From Cepaea nemoralis (lineage: Eukaryota > Mollusca > Gastropoda > Stylommatophora > Helicidae): a stretch of 64,000 nt of DNA. The position numbers were made by a program, and so were the translations under genes. The DNA lies in contig JACEFZ010005600.1 in assembly GCA_014155875.1 (NCBI GenBank), forward strand, positions 449,501 through 513,500. The letters run 5' to 3'. Under the pieces are notes generated by a model. The model did no database searches. It was not told the DNA's origin and saw nothing but the letters and a program-made list of their open reading frames with translations. This document shows positions 24,271-34,759 of the stretch, in pieces (position 1 is the stretch's first letter; each line of letters starts with the position of its first letter).

Positions 24271-27200
24271 TGTAACATGATGGAACTGAACCCCCATTCC
24301 CAGCCCGACACATTCATAAAAATACTTTAAGTCTGAGCGGGGACCATCCCAGATAGAAGGGCTATTATTAGATCGAATGTTCCAGAACGAGTTGGGGGAG
24401 GCTAGCGGTATGCGCTTGTCTTTTCATTGGCTAGTACGTGGCAGCCCACGCTATTCACTGGGCCACATTTGAATATCCAATTAGTTTGAGCGGGGATTCC
24501 ACCAGGAGCAGTCGCTAGTTTGTGATGTGATGACGCAAAAATGCCCTTAAAGATTCTATAATATATTGTTCTCTGGACAACAGGTACCACTTTAAAACAT
24601 ACTTTAATGTTCTGGATGCCTAGTGAACGAAAGAGAAGAATATATGAGTATTTTGTGAAGTAAATGTGAAGGTGGAAAACCTAACTTCTGTGCGCCAGTA
24701 TTCTGGATACTGCTTCTTCAACCTTGACAGGTCTTTCTACGCTGTATACCCCAAGTGCATATCAATCCCTTGTTGTGACTGGGTGAGTATGCTTGATGAA
24801 TGTATAGTACACTCATGCAAATTCGCAAACCCAAACCCCTTGTGCATTCTTCATGCCTAGGATGATTCATTCTTAAATCAACTGTACCTTTGCTCTCGCG
24901 AGTTAACATATGGCAGTCTGAATTAGAATGGGTGATGTAAACATGTACAAGTTCCTTTGTAAAACGCTGAGAATGTTGGAGTGAATGAGCTGGTGCTTTG
25001 ATAAGTAGCCTCTCACATTAGTAGAAGGAAAGATGCTTCAATATCAATATGTAGGCGGGAAGTGATGGCACGCCAGAATTGCAAATTTCATGTGATGGCC
25101 TGGTGGCTAGATTACGCTCAAGAGAATACCATTTCTCTCTGCAGCATTACACGGGTACCTCTACTGTTGGTAGGTTCATATAAACTAGTTCCTAAGAGGA
25201 CAATAGGTGTGTGAACCTGTGTCTTAGTTGGCTGAATATAATGTATGGCTCATGCAAACTCACAAGGACTAAACATGTTTTCCACATATGTGCTTTGGTG
25301 CATATGTGAACAATTGCTATGCAATTGAGCTTCTGTTACCTACTGTAGTAGACATGAAAATTACTCAGTGGGGAAAGAGCACATGATGATGATGATGTAC
25401 CTGTGAGACAAGTCTGGGTGAAAAAGGGGTGAGGTCTGGCATTGCTGTGTAAGTGTATATGGAATAGGACATTCATGCACCAACATCACAGCCATTGGAA
25501 TGGATGTCTGGTCTGCTAATTGGGTAAATGCCATTAGTTAATACATAATGCATATTGCAGTTGTAAATGCCTATTTTCCATTTCCCTTCACAATGCCTGT
25601 CCCATGTTGCTATGTCACAATGATTGCTGTACTGTGTCTGGTCCTCCTTGTGCCCAGGTCTACTGTGGTTCAAACATGGTGGAACTTAGATCACATAAAT
25701 GCTTGTAATTGTGTTAAGCTACCCTGTCTCAGCATATGGTCTTGTGATTGCCACAGTACATCACAGTGAAATTCACTACATCATCAACTAGGAGAGGTGT
25801 GCTTGGACAACACCCACCTTAACCTTCCCCATCTCCATCTGTGTATGTTAATGTATGATAACATCATCTTTTAACAAATGTAAAGAGATGTTGTGCCATT
25901 TTGTATATATGCAGAGAACAGGAGGATGGAGGAGAGGCTTCCATATATCATCTGGGACAACCAACCAGTAGTCCCTAAATCCAGAACCAATTCTGTTCTC
26001 AAAAGGAATGGTTCTGAAGACTTCAGTGATCATGATTATCAATGACACCTGAGAACTAAACAACAAGTCTATGGTGGTGAACCTCATTCAATGAACCGTG
26101 TGAAATGACTAAGGCATGGGATGGTTTGTCTAGGACTTATCTTAGTTAATCTCCAGCCTGGTGCTCACACAGTGTTTTTCAGAATGAAGACTTGTAAAGT
26201 AAGTGAGATAGACTGAGGAGAAAGAAGACTGGGACATATTTGTATCTTAGATCTTCCTCTACAGGAAAAGTAGAACAAAACCCTAAGTCTCAACTTCATA
26301 AACAGTCAACTCACCAGTGAAAGACAAGACTGTAACTTTTCTTCAAACTGTGACAGTAGGGGACAATTAGTCTGACTTGGAAAATCATCATGGGGAGAAC
26401 TGCAACCTGAGCTTGTCCAACACCCATCATAGGTGCTAAAAGGATTAAACAGACCAGTGGAGCAGAATGTCCCTATGCTTGCCCCAGGTTATGGCTTATC
26501 TTGGTTTTCCCTCATTAACAGTAGAGGAAAGGATAAAAGTCAATGGTGTAGTGGAGATTAGAGAAGAGAGGTGGAGAGAGTTTATTGATAAGCTGGAGGA
26601 GTGTGTAGGAGTGTTATATCATGTTTATCTTCATGCATGTTCGGCAAATCTATACCTTATGCAGGTAATTATTGAAGTGTTGACATAACAAATGTGATGA
26701 ATCATGGGTCTTCACTCGACTCACCATCAGCTCAATAAAGTGTATTTAATGAAGCAGTGTTTTGGGTACATGTCTCAAGAGAATGTCTTGTACAGTTGCT
26801 GTCAAGTGTTGTCTCTGGTGACTGTCTTAAGTGCTGTGGTGATTATACATATTGTGAAAAGTCTTGTATACATGTGTCAAGTATCTCTTATGATGTAAGT
26901 CTTGTACAATGGCTGTGTACACAATTCCTTGTGAATGTATGTCCCACTTTGTCAAAAAACTGTCATGTAGATGTCTTGTCCAACAGATGTAATGTACAGT
27001 TATTGTTAAGTTTGTCTACAAAAACTGAATCCTACAGTCCCAAAGCAAGTGGACAAAACTGATATAGGTCACAAAATGACAAAATATATAGGAGAAGATC
27101 TATGTGTCGGACGAACAGCACACTGGCAACATTATGTTGAGTGAGAGGGATCCTCAGTTGTACAGGCGCTAATAGTTCAGATCTTCTCTGGCCTTAAGGG

Positions 27201-27440
27201 AACCTTTTACTTCTTTTATAAATTTCTGTGTAGATACATAATAGTCTCACAGTGGGGGTTTGAGCCAAAGAAAAGTGGTTCTCCAAAAAGGCTATTGCGG
27301 GAATGATTATCTCACTTAAGAGACCTCTAGACATAAAACGTGCAAAATCATATCCTTTATCTTGTATATTTATTATTCAAGATATATTTTCAGAGAACAC
27401 TACTAACTAGGTCCTCTGTCAAATATCAAATTTGTCACAT
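24271..27440. repeat. 3.2-kb dispersed repeat, copy A
   Basis: The segment starts taacatgatggaac and ends caaatttgtcacat, and recurs in the same orientation at 42,720-45,907 with only scattered substitutions and small indels. A (GAT)n tract near 25,385 is shorter than in copy B. No terminal inverted repeat, long terminal repeat or transposase frame is visible, so it may be a non-autonomous transposon or a segmental duplication. Flanks differ completely between copies, which gives sharp ends. Confidence 0.9.
26522..26664 (+). other. Candidate exon inside the 3.2-kb repeat (copy A)
   Basis: A 143-bp segment lies between a good acceptor (ttttccctcattaacag) and a donor (gcag|gtaatt). Its open frame includes 'VEIREERWREFIDKLEEC' and 'VLYHVYLHACSANLYLMQ', more protein-like than the surroundings. 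Copy B (44,981-45,123) keeps both splice sites and the frame, with one silent and one N-to-Y difference in the part I compared. I do not recognise the protein, and no neighbouring exons were found. Confidence 0.3.
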
Positions 27441-27780
27441 AACTGGGTAGGCTCTTTCCGGGCTATAAACCCTGGGAAATCCCTAATACTCGTCTCGGAT
27501 TTAAACCCTGGTAATAACCTGCTAGGGGCTCACATACCTGTGCCCTGATGGCGGGATACAAACTTTGGGTATACCCTGCATAGGACTCACTTTTGGGATC
27601 TCTATGTTGGTATTAAAATCCGGGGTGACCTCTCGCAAATCAGACCCAATTCTTGGAGTTTTTATGGTGTTGTTTAATGGACCCTGTCTCTTATATGAGG
27701 GCAACTGTCCAGACATGTAAACCCACAATAAATCTCTAGAAGGTTTTATTTCATTAATAGTGATAATATTGTATTTATCA
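27441..27780. other. Unannotated stretch between repeat A and the LTR element
   Basis: No gene or known repeat is recognised. It has three loosely similar segments built around 'aaaccctggraat' and 'gggctcacatacc/ggactcactttt', suggesting an old degenerate tandem repeat. Confidence 0.4.
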
Positions 27781-28402
27781 TGTCAGAGTCTTGCGTAGAG
27801 CAAGATAAGTAGCTCGTTTTCTGGCAAGTGTTAAGCAATATCAAACTATCAAATCACACGAAGTGAATATCCGAAAGTATTATTCACAAGCTTTATTTAC
27901 GCGCTGCATTTATTATCGCACAAACATCGCGCAATGACAATCCATAGCAATCATTACGGCATAAACAATATCACTACAATACATAATAATACATGCAAGC
28001 AATAAACATCTCACTTACAAGTCAAACTATTCAAGCGTTCGAACCAGTCTCCCACTGTCGTACAGGCTAGCTCTCAATGCAGATTCAAACACTTCTCGCA
28101 TACCCATGCGACCTGTCCATTCAAACACCTAAACCCGTCTGCCAGTTCTGGCGTTCTACACGCTACACGCCAGTCGGCGCTCACGTCAGCTAGTGTGACC
28201 CCTGCAAGGTTCACGGGGTGTACTGCTGACCAGCGGTCGTTTAAGCTTCGCTCAATTGCTGTGCTTGGCTGCTTATCCGGGTGTCGTCGAAGACGCCGCG
28301 TTCTCTCTGCAGTGTTTACCATCACTCAGGGTTGCGTGTTGTTATGCTGTCTGGAGTTGGTACAGACAACGCATCGCAACCTCGGATGTGAGACCTAGAC
28401 AC
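27781..28402 (-). repeat. 3' LTR of the Gmr1-like element
   Basis: On the plus strand it starts TGTCAGAGTC and ends CCTAGACA; the partner at 34,760-35,380 ends CCCTGACA. TG...CA termini and near-identity over the full length identify it as an LTR. An 83-residue minus-strand frame (28,074-28,325) is present in both LTRs but has no recognisable domain. Confidence 0.95.
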
Positions 28403-28420
28403 TCTCTACACCCCTTTTTC
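28403..28420 (-). promoter_or_regulatory. Polypurine tract next to the 3' LTR
   Basis: On the minus strand aaaaaggggtgtagagag lies directly before the 3' LTR start. A purine-rich run at this place primes plus-strand DNA synthesis in LTR retroelements. The single pyrimidines inside make its exact extent uncertain. Confidence 0.6.
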
Positions 28421-29266
28421 ATGAAAGGATTTCCTTTCATGTACAATACATATCTAGGTGTTATTAAACATGTCAAAGTCGAACATTATACCTTAACAAT
28501 TATAATAAATATATACAGGTGAGTAGTAAACAATATGTATACACCAATTATGTTGCACTATGAAGTACAACAGTCAAGTACAATCTATTTAATGGGCATT
28601 ACCTCGCTGTGACACAGCTAGTCCGGTAGGTATCGGCTAAACTGGCCCCTACCTCACAACCAAGAACAAAAATACTAAAATCATCAGGTCAAGCCGTGAG
28701 CATCTCCCTCTGAGATAGCTCCATCATCAGACCTCTGTTTAGAGTTTCTAATGAAGGTCAATAGTTTTGGCAATATACTGTCCATATCTAAACGACGTTA
28801 CATTGACATGTTATTTATCAAGCACACATGTTAATGGTTACAATACATATTTACATATCACCAACAATTTAGAGTAATGTCCCCTGGTTATTATACAAAA
28901 AAATTTAGGAACAATAATTTATCGTCGTTTACAAGACATAAATTACCACTGTAAATTTATTTCTTAGTGTCATAATTTGATCCTTATTAACAAATGTGTA
29001 CAAAAAGTCACGTTTGTAAAGAAGCAATCAAGTTACGATGCTGAGATTACATCTGATAAAAATCGACATATACAATTCCGTATATGGAAATATTTTAACT
29101 CACAATTATACACGCATTCATTCGCATGATAATAATAAGAATCACAATATGTACATAAGTTATATACATTGGGAGATACAATCTACCCCATCACATTGGT
29201 GTACACAGCGTTACTGACACATTGTCACAATTGGCTGTGGTACTGAGCACTATCTACGTTGCAGTT
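28421..29266 (-). other. 3' untranslated region of the Gmr1-like element
   Basis: About 850 bp of AT-rich sequence between the pol stop and the polypurine tract. No open frame with recognisable similarity, no envelope-like gene and no known motif are seen. Confidence 0.6.
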
Positions 29267-32200
29267 TTATACACCCTCTGCACTGTGCTCTGGTGTCGAC
29301 TGGGTATTAGGTTCGTTGTATGGACATCTCGACAAAAGGTCTGCAAGACAGTTTTGTGAACCATTTATATGGTTAATCTCATAGCTATAGTCCTGCAGAA
29401 GAAGGGACCATCTTGCCACCTTGCTGTTACTTGGTGTTCCTCTGGTAACAATTGTCAGCGGACTATTATCTGTTTCAATAATGAAATGTTTGCCTACCAA
29501 AAACCTAGAAAGTTTACGTACCGAAAATACCATGGCAAGAGCCTCGAGTTCCGGTGTACTGTAATTTCGTTCGCTGGTGTTCAGTTTTCGAGAGACGTAG
29601 TATACTGGGTACAAGATTTGGTCGTGTTCTTGGAGAAGCACACCTCCAATGGCTACGGAGCTCGCATCACTTCTTAATCTAAAAGTAATATTCAAATTTG
29701 GCAATTTCAGAATAGGTGATTTAGAAAAATATGAAAGAATTTTCGTAAATGCTGGCCTTAAACATTCACTGTTTACAATCACATTGGGCTGTTTATTTGT
29801 TAGTAAATCAGTGAAACATTTGGTCAATTCAGCAAAATGAGGAATAAACTGTCTATAATAGTTTAAAAGACCTAGCACACTTCGCAACTGATTCTTAGTT
29901 GTCGGAAGCGACAATTTCAAAATTCTGGACACGATGTTATCGTCAGTTGATATAAAGCCATTTGAGATTTTATAGCCCAAAAATGAAATTTCCTGAAAGG
30001 CTATATCAACTTTGGAAGGTTTTACAGTCAGTCCATGATGTCTAATCCTGTCAAATGTCTGCTGTAGTGCTGTTATGTGCTCTGTCATGTCCTTTGTGTG
30101 TATGCAAATGTCGTCCATGTACCAAATGATGTTAGCAATGTCTGTCAAAAGAATCCTTGTCATCCTGACGAAGGTAGCTGGTGCATTGACTAATCCGAAA
30201 GGTAGTTTACACCATTCGTATAAACCCCACGGTGTGGCAAATGCAGTCAGATGTATACTATCAGGATGTACAGCTATCTGCCAGTAGCCTTTTGTCATGT
30301 CAAGTTTAGTAAAATAACGTGAGTCAGATAGTTCAGTCAAGATGTCTTCACAGTTGCTCATCGGTTCTAAATCCAACTGTGTAATGCTGTTGAGTTTACG
30401 ATAGTCCACACAAAGTCTAATAGTGTTGTCCTTTTTGCGTACTAAAACTATTGGTGAACAGAAATGAGATTGTGAACGTCGAATGATATGATTTGCTTCT
30501 AAATCAATGATTTCTTGATGAAGTTGTTCTTTATAGTGTATAGGGATGGAATATGGTCTACACTTAATAGGAATGTCAGATGTTAAGATGATTTGGTGTT
30601 GCACTAAATCTGTCTGTCCTGGGCTATCAGAAAAGATCGTCCTATATTCTTGTATCAGTTGTCTGCAACTGTCAGTCTGTGTCTGCGTCAGTTTAGGATT
30701 TACCTTAATGTCCTGTAAGTTGGTCGTCGTGTCAAGAACTGGTGTCGGTATCTCGTCAGTGTCGTTGTCGTCCGTCTGGTCCACTATGGAGGTGCTTGCT
30801 GCAGTCTCTACTTGTTCGTCTTGCCTGTGGTGATATGGTTTGAGCATGTTAATATGAAAAATTTTATGTTTGTCCCTAACTGCAATCTCGTAATCTACCG
30901 TCGAAATTTGTCGTAGCACTTTGAACGGTCCTTGCCATGAGTCAGTTAGGAGATGTCTATCACTTGGCAAAAGAAGAAGAACGTCCTGTCCTGGCGTCAG
31001 TGTAATAGTTCTATTTCCTCTGATAGCATATTGTCGGTAAATAGCTCCTGATTTTTGGAGAGCTTCTTTAGCTAACATACATGATTTCATAATTCTATCA
31101 CGCAATGATGTTACATGTTCATATGGTGAAATGGGTATAGACAAAGTTGTACTTTCAGTCAACATAGATTCATACAGAGATAATGGGCCACGTGGTTGTG
31201 CACCATATAACATTTCGAATGGTGAGAACCCAGTGCTGGAATGGGGCACTTCCCTATATGCAAACAAAATTGCAGGCAGATAAGTATCCCAATCTTCAGG
31301 ATGTTCTTGGGTTACCTTAGAGAGCATATGTTTCATATCACCATTAATCTTTTCCACTATACCGGTCGAATGTGGGTGGTATGGACTGTTGAAGCATTGT
31401 TTAACACCCAACATTTTGGTAAAGGCTTGTGTAGCCGAGGAAATAAACTGGCTCCCCCGATCTGAAAGGATGGTATCAGGGAATCCTACCCTCGCAAAAA
31501 TATGAAAGAACACTTCCATGATGTCTTTGGAAGTTATGTTCTTCATTGGAATCGCTTCTGGCCAACGAGTACATAGATCAATGAGTGTTACAATGTACCT
31601 ATTACCTTTAGATGTTACATGGTTTAGAGGACCAACTATATCGACCGAGATCTTTTCAAACGGTCTACTAGCCAAATCAGTAACTTGCAATTCAGCTTGT
31701 GGGTGTTTACCCTTTTTGACAAGCTTTTGACAGATGTCACACGATCTGCAATACTGTTTGGTATCGTTGCAAAACTTTGGCCAATAAAATTGAGTAAGTA
31801 ACCTTGCTCTAGTTTTAGCATACGCCATGTGTCCTGCAAAGGGTATGTCATGAGCTAGATTCAATGCTTGCTTACGGTTTTCTAACGGTAGCACTGTTTG
31901 TTCTATAGTGCTGGAACCTTTGGTGTAGTACCGTGTTAGAATTCCGTTCTTCAGAGCAAAGTACCATTGAGCATTCTTTGCTACTCTTGGCTTTTGGCCT
32001 ACAAGTTTAAAATACTTTTGCAGAGATCGATCGGCTTTTTGAGATGTTATAAACGTCTCCCTAGTTGTCTCAGGAGATGTTACAACTGGACTTACTCGTT
32101 GTAAAGCCTCTGTCTGATCGATTCGATCTTGCATCTGTGCAGTAGATCTAGTTACTGCATTTACTACATTACAACGATCATTCTCATCACACATTGATGT

Positions 32201-33229
32201 TACATTCACACAATTACATGTATGTTCTGGCGTAGCCAGGTTGGTATTTGTACATTCATTTACAGGTGGTAATACATCATGAATGGTGATTGGTGATGAA
32301 GGTGAAATGGTAGTATCACTATTACAACTGACAGTTGATGTACTACTGTCATGTGGTATGTCATTCACTTCAGGAAGGTTTCCAATGATAATATCGCAGC
32401 AAGGATTGGTTAATGCCGCGCATTTAACCTTTCCTGTAAGGAATGGTGTAGTTATATATGCCCATGCAATTGGATATTTCTCTATGTTTCCTGAGAATGT
32501 CCTGCATGTGACATATTTACCACTATATTGTGATGGTAAAATATAATCTCTCTTTACACCAATGAGAGTACTCCCGCTATCACGTAAAACTGTGGCAGCT
32601 CTACCATTAACATACCCCTGGTGGATGTTTAGTTTACCTTTGGAGTTTACTACAGAATTGGCCTCCTCACTGGTAACAGGTATAGAATGGCCGCATGTTA
32701 ACATGCCATCCTCATGAACTTGATCACAAATGGTACATTTTTCCTGATGGAACACCTCAATGGAATGTGCTGAGTTTACTGGGTGATCTTGTACACTTTC
32801 ATCTTCTGACGAAGAACTGTCAAACATGGCTGCATTAGCCTTTTTGGTCATTGACTTGCCTTTACAATCTTTACGCCAGTGACCATAAGCTTTACAAAGA
32901 TAACATTTGGTAACTTTTCTGTAGTTCTTCCTTTCTTTATCTTGCTTAGAAATGTAATTCTGCAAGTACATAGTGTACCCAGGGTGTTGGTCGCACATAT
33001 CATTCTCATTGTGTTTATAATCGCAATATTTGCACTGATACAATTTCTCTGCAGCTTGTTTATAAGGTCTTTGTTTGGTATTTGACCCTGCCTGATATTT
33101 GCCATATGTAGCTGCTGCTACAAAGTCTGTGCTGGTCAGACTACTAGAGAAACAATGCTTATTGGCTGCAAAATAACCAGAGCCACGACTTTCAATCTGT
33201 TGAACACTTTCACACTGACATTCCAACAA
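29267..33229 (-). CDS. Pol polyprotein: zinc knuckle, protease, integrase, RT, RNase H
   Basis: One uninterrupted 1,320-codon frame. Residues about 109-122 form a CCHC knuckle (CxxC...H...C). The protease motif DSGS is at about 217-220. An H/C zinc-binding region (about 460-500) precedes the integrase core with D530, D590 and E626, the last two separated by 35 residues. A GPY/F-like 'WQGPFKVLRQ' follows at about 766. RT comes next, with 'FTKLDM' at about 973-978 and catalytic YMDD at 1037-1040. RNase H follows, with D1188, E1230 and D1254. All catalytic residues I checked are present. The frame's first codon here is TTG, and the first ATG is at about residue 78, so it is probably made as a Gag-Pol fusion by frameshift. 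Confidence 0.93.
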   Translation of the reverse strand: MLECQCESVQQIESRGSGYFAANKHCFSSSLTSTDFVAAATYGKYQAGSNTKQRPYKQAAEKLYQCKYCDYKHNENDMCDQHPGYTMYLQNYISKQDKERKNYRKVTKCYLCKAYGHWRKDCKGKSMTKKANAAMFDSSSSEDESVQDHPVNSAHSIEVFHQEKCTICDQVHEDGMLTCGHSIPVTSEEANSVVNSKGKLNIHQGYVNGRAATVLRDSGSTLIGVKRDYILPSQYSGKYVTCRTFSGNIEKYPIAWAYITTPFLTGKVKCAALTNPCCDIIIGNLPEVNDIPHDSSTSTVSCNSDTTISPSSPITIHDVLPPVNECTNTNLATPEHTCNCVNVTSMCDENDRCNVVNAVTRSTAQMQDRIDQTEALQRVSPVVTSPETTRETFITSQKADRSLQKYFKLVGQKPRVAKNAQWYFALKNGILTRYYTKGSSTIEQTVLPLENRKQALNLAHDIPFAGHMAYAKTRARLLTQFYWPKFCNDTKQYCRSCDICQKLVKKGKHPQAELQVTDLASRPFEKISVDIVGPLNHVTSKGNRYIVTLIDLCTRWPEAIPMKNITSKDIMEVFFHIFARVGFPDTILSDRGSQFISSATQAFTKMLGVKQCFNSPYHPHSTGIVEKINGDMKHMLSKVTQEHPEDWDTYLPAILFAYREVPHSSTGFSPFEMLYGAQPRGPLSLYESMLTESTTLSIPISPYEHVTSLRDRIMKSCMLAKEALQKSGAIYRQYAIRGNRTITLTPGQDVLLLLPSDRHLLTDSWQGPFKVLRQISTVDYEIAVRDKHKIFHINMLKPYHHRQDEQVETAASTSIVDQTDDNDTDEIPTPVLDTTTNLQDIKVNPKLTQTQTDSCRQLIQEYRTIFSDSPGQTDLVQHQIILTSDIPIKCRPYSIPIHYKEQLHQEIIDLEANHIIRRSQSHFCSPIVLVRKKDNTIRLCVDYRKLNSITQLDLEPMSNCEDILTELSDSRYFTKLDMTKGYWQIAVHPDSIHLTAFATPWGLYEWCKLPFGLVNAPATFVRMTRILLTDIANIIWYMDDICIHTKDMTEHITALQQTFDRIRHHGLTVKPSKVDIAFQEISFLGYKISNGFISTDDNIVSRILKLSLPTTKNQLRSVLGLLNYYRQFIPHFAELTKCFTDLLTNKQPNVIVNSECLRPAFTKILSYFSKSPILKLPNLNITFRLRSDASSVAIGGVLLQEHDQILYPVYYVSRKLNTSERNYSTPELEALAMVFSVRKLSRFLVGKHFIIETDNSPLTIVTRGTPSNSKVARWSLLLQDYSYEINHINGSQNCLADLLSRCPYNEPNTQSTPEHSAEGV

Positions 33230-33233
33230 AAAT

Positions 33234-34118
33234 TTAGAAAAAGGGGGGTGGGAGAGATGCGATAATCTTATCTCTCAACATAAGATCAACTAATTTGTCA
33301 TAAATTCCATTTACTTTGGCTGCTGACAGCCATTTAGAAAAAATATTTTGAATTTCTGAGATGTAATCAGAGAACGTGTGTGTTGGCTTAGGAGACAACT
33401 TCCTAAACTGTTCTCTATAACCTGATTCATCTAGCAAAAAATGTGACATAATTGTTGCTTTAATGTAAAGATAATCTTCTTTCAGGTCATTTGGGATCGA
33501 CTCTATGACTTTAAGAGGTTCCCCAGAAAGACTTCTTACATATACTATCCCCCATTCAGGTTTTGGAATTTTGTAATGATCCATAACAAATTCAAAATTT
33601 TGGGTGAATGCTGCTATGCAATCACCTGAGTTGTAACTTCTGATCAGACCTTGGTACTTCTTATGAGGTTGATCTTTGTCTGTTTCTCTATTCACTTTAT
33701 CTTTAGAACATTCAGCTTTTAGCTGTTCAATTTTTAGTTGTGTTTCTTGCTCTTCTCTCTTACTTTGGGCTAAGATCTCAGCTTGCCTCACTGCAGCTTC
33801 TGACTGTTTTAGAGCAGCTTCTGATTGTGCTTGTTGAAGCATCAAAGCAGCTTCTGATTGTGCTTGTTGAAGCTTTAAAGCAGCTTCTGAGTTCTTTAGA
33901 GCAGCTTCTGATTCTGCCTCTTTCATTTTCAACGCCCTTTCGGCAGCTCTTTCATTCCGCTCAATCATCTGCTCTTGTTTCACAAGATATTCTGCATATT
34001 TATTTTCACTCCATGTTCTCAATCCCTCACCAGACATATTCATTTTTACACCCATTTCAATGAAATCGTTTAAAGAAGACATGATGAACAATAGGTATGA
34101 TGGAATAAATATAAACAA
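33234..34118 (-). CDS. Gag with coiled coil and SCAN-like capsid region
   Basis: A 294-residue frame. Residues about 55-140 are highly charged alanine/glutamate/glutamine repeats ('SEAALKLQQAQ' repeated), predicted to form a long coiled coil. Residues about 230-292 run from 'YREQFRKLSP' through 'IQNIFSKWLSAA' to 'LRDKIIASLPPPFF', resembling a SCAN/capsid C-terminal domain. A link between vertebrate SCAN domains and Gmr1-like gag is established in the literature; the assignment here is by eye. A second Met at 34,080-34,082 ('MSSLNDF') is a more likely start than the hydrophobic first one. It ends 4 nt before the counted start of pol, in a different frame. Confidence 0.8.
   Translation of the reverse strand: MFIFIPSYLLFIMSSLNDFIEMGVKMNMSGEGLRTWSENKYAEYLVKQEQMIERNERAAERALKMKEAESEAALKNSEAALKLQQAQSEAALMLQQAQSEAALKQSEAAVRQAEILAQSKREEQETQLKIEQLKAECSKDKVNRETDKDQPHKKYQGLIRSYNSGDCIAAFTQNFEFVMDHYKIPKPEWGIVYVRSLSGEPLKVIESIPNDLKEDYLYIKATIMSHFLLDESGYREQFRKLSPKPTHTFSDYISEIQNIFSKWLSAAKVNGIYDKLVDLMLRDKIIASLPPPFF
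33237..33250 (-). other. Candidate +1 frameshift site at the gag-pol junction
   Basis: On the minus strand the gag end reads CCC CCC TTT TTC TAA. The pol frame (CCT TTT TCT AAA TTT TTG) runs through the same bases and is displaced by +1 (equivalently -2). The homopolymer pair C6T5 next to the stop is the obvious place for a shift. A homopolymer sequencing error that would fuse the frames cannot be excluded. Confidence 0.5.
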
Positions 34119-34759
34119 AATTACTTATGATGTTAGTAAGTTACAAATATTTATAGCACAGTTAATGTCTAAAGCCAAACTAACGAAAGTATAAAGAGAG
34201 ATAAAAAAAATTTATACTCAAGTAATCCTTGGGTAATGTGCTGTTCAGTGGTGCTCGAAATCACACTGGAACGTCTTTTGGGTTGACGCACAAAAAATAT
34301 TTTGAAGTTCACCAGACTCAGGTAAAGTTGACACAAAAACCTGTACTTTTTAAACTAAACGAAATTAGAACGTTTGTAAATGTATGGTGTGTGTAATGTC
34401 ACTGAAGTCTGTAAAGGTTTGTATGCTGTCAAGTATTATTGTTAGTCGTTACCACAATCAACAACTTTCACGCTCACACTAACCCTACTCAATGACATTC
34501 AAGGGCACGGCCGCCATTTTGGATTTTAGGTACAAAATTTGTTGAATTTAGCTGATAAGTCTGAAGACGCCTCGGTTGGCTTCAAATAATATCTTCACAC
34601 TTATAATTTAATTAAATCACCTCTATTTAATCGTTACTTTACCTTAATCTATGACTTGCGCACTTCTATCGGCATGTTCACATTCGCTTCAAACTCGGAC
34701 AAAAAAATACAAGTTCGCATTTGGTTCAAAACCCGGACGAAAGCCACCACGTTCGCACT
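34119..34759 (-). other. 5' leader of the Gmr1-like element
   Basis: About 640 bp between the 5' LTR and gag. The first bases after the LTR on the minus strand are agtgcgaacgtggtggc; a TGG-starting stretch begins 11 bases in and could be the primer binding site, but I cannot match it to a tRNA. Near 34,686-34,757 an imperfect direct repeat around 'ttcgc...ggttcaaaacccggac' is visible. Confidence 0.5.

Noticed and set aside
25473..26087. Small frames in the 3.2-kb repeat (for example 25,548-25,769)
   Set aside because: No domain, no splice context, and no clear constraint between the two copies.
28074..28325. 83-residue frame shared by both LTRs (also 35,053-35,304)
   Set aside because: LTRs are copies of each other, so sharing is not independent evidence; no domain recognised.
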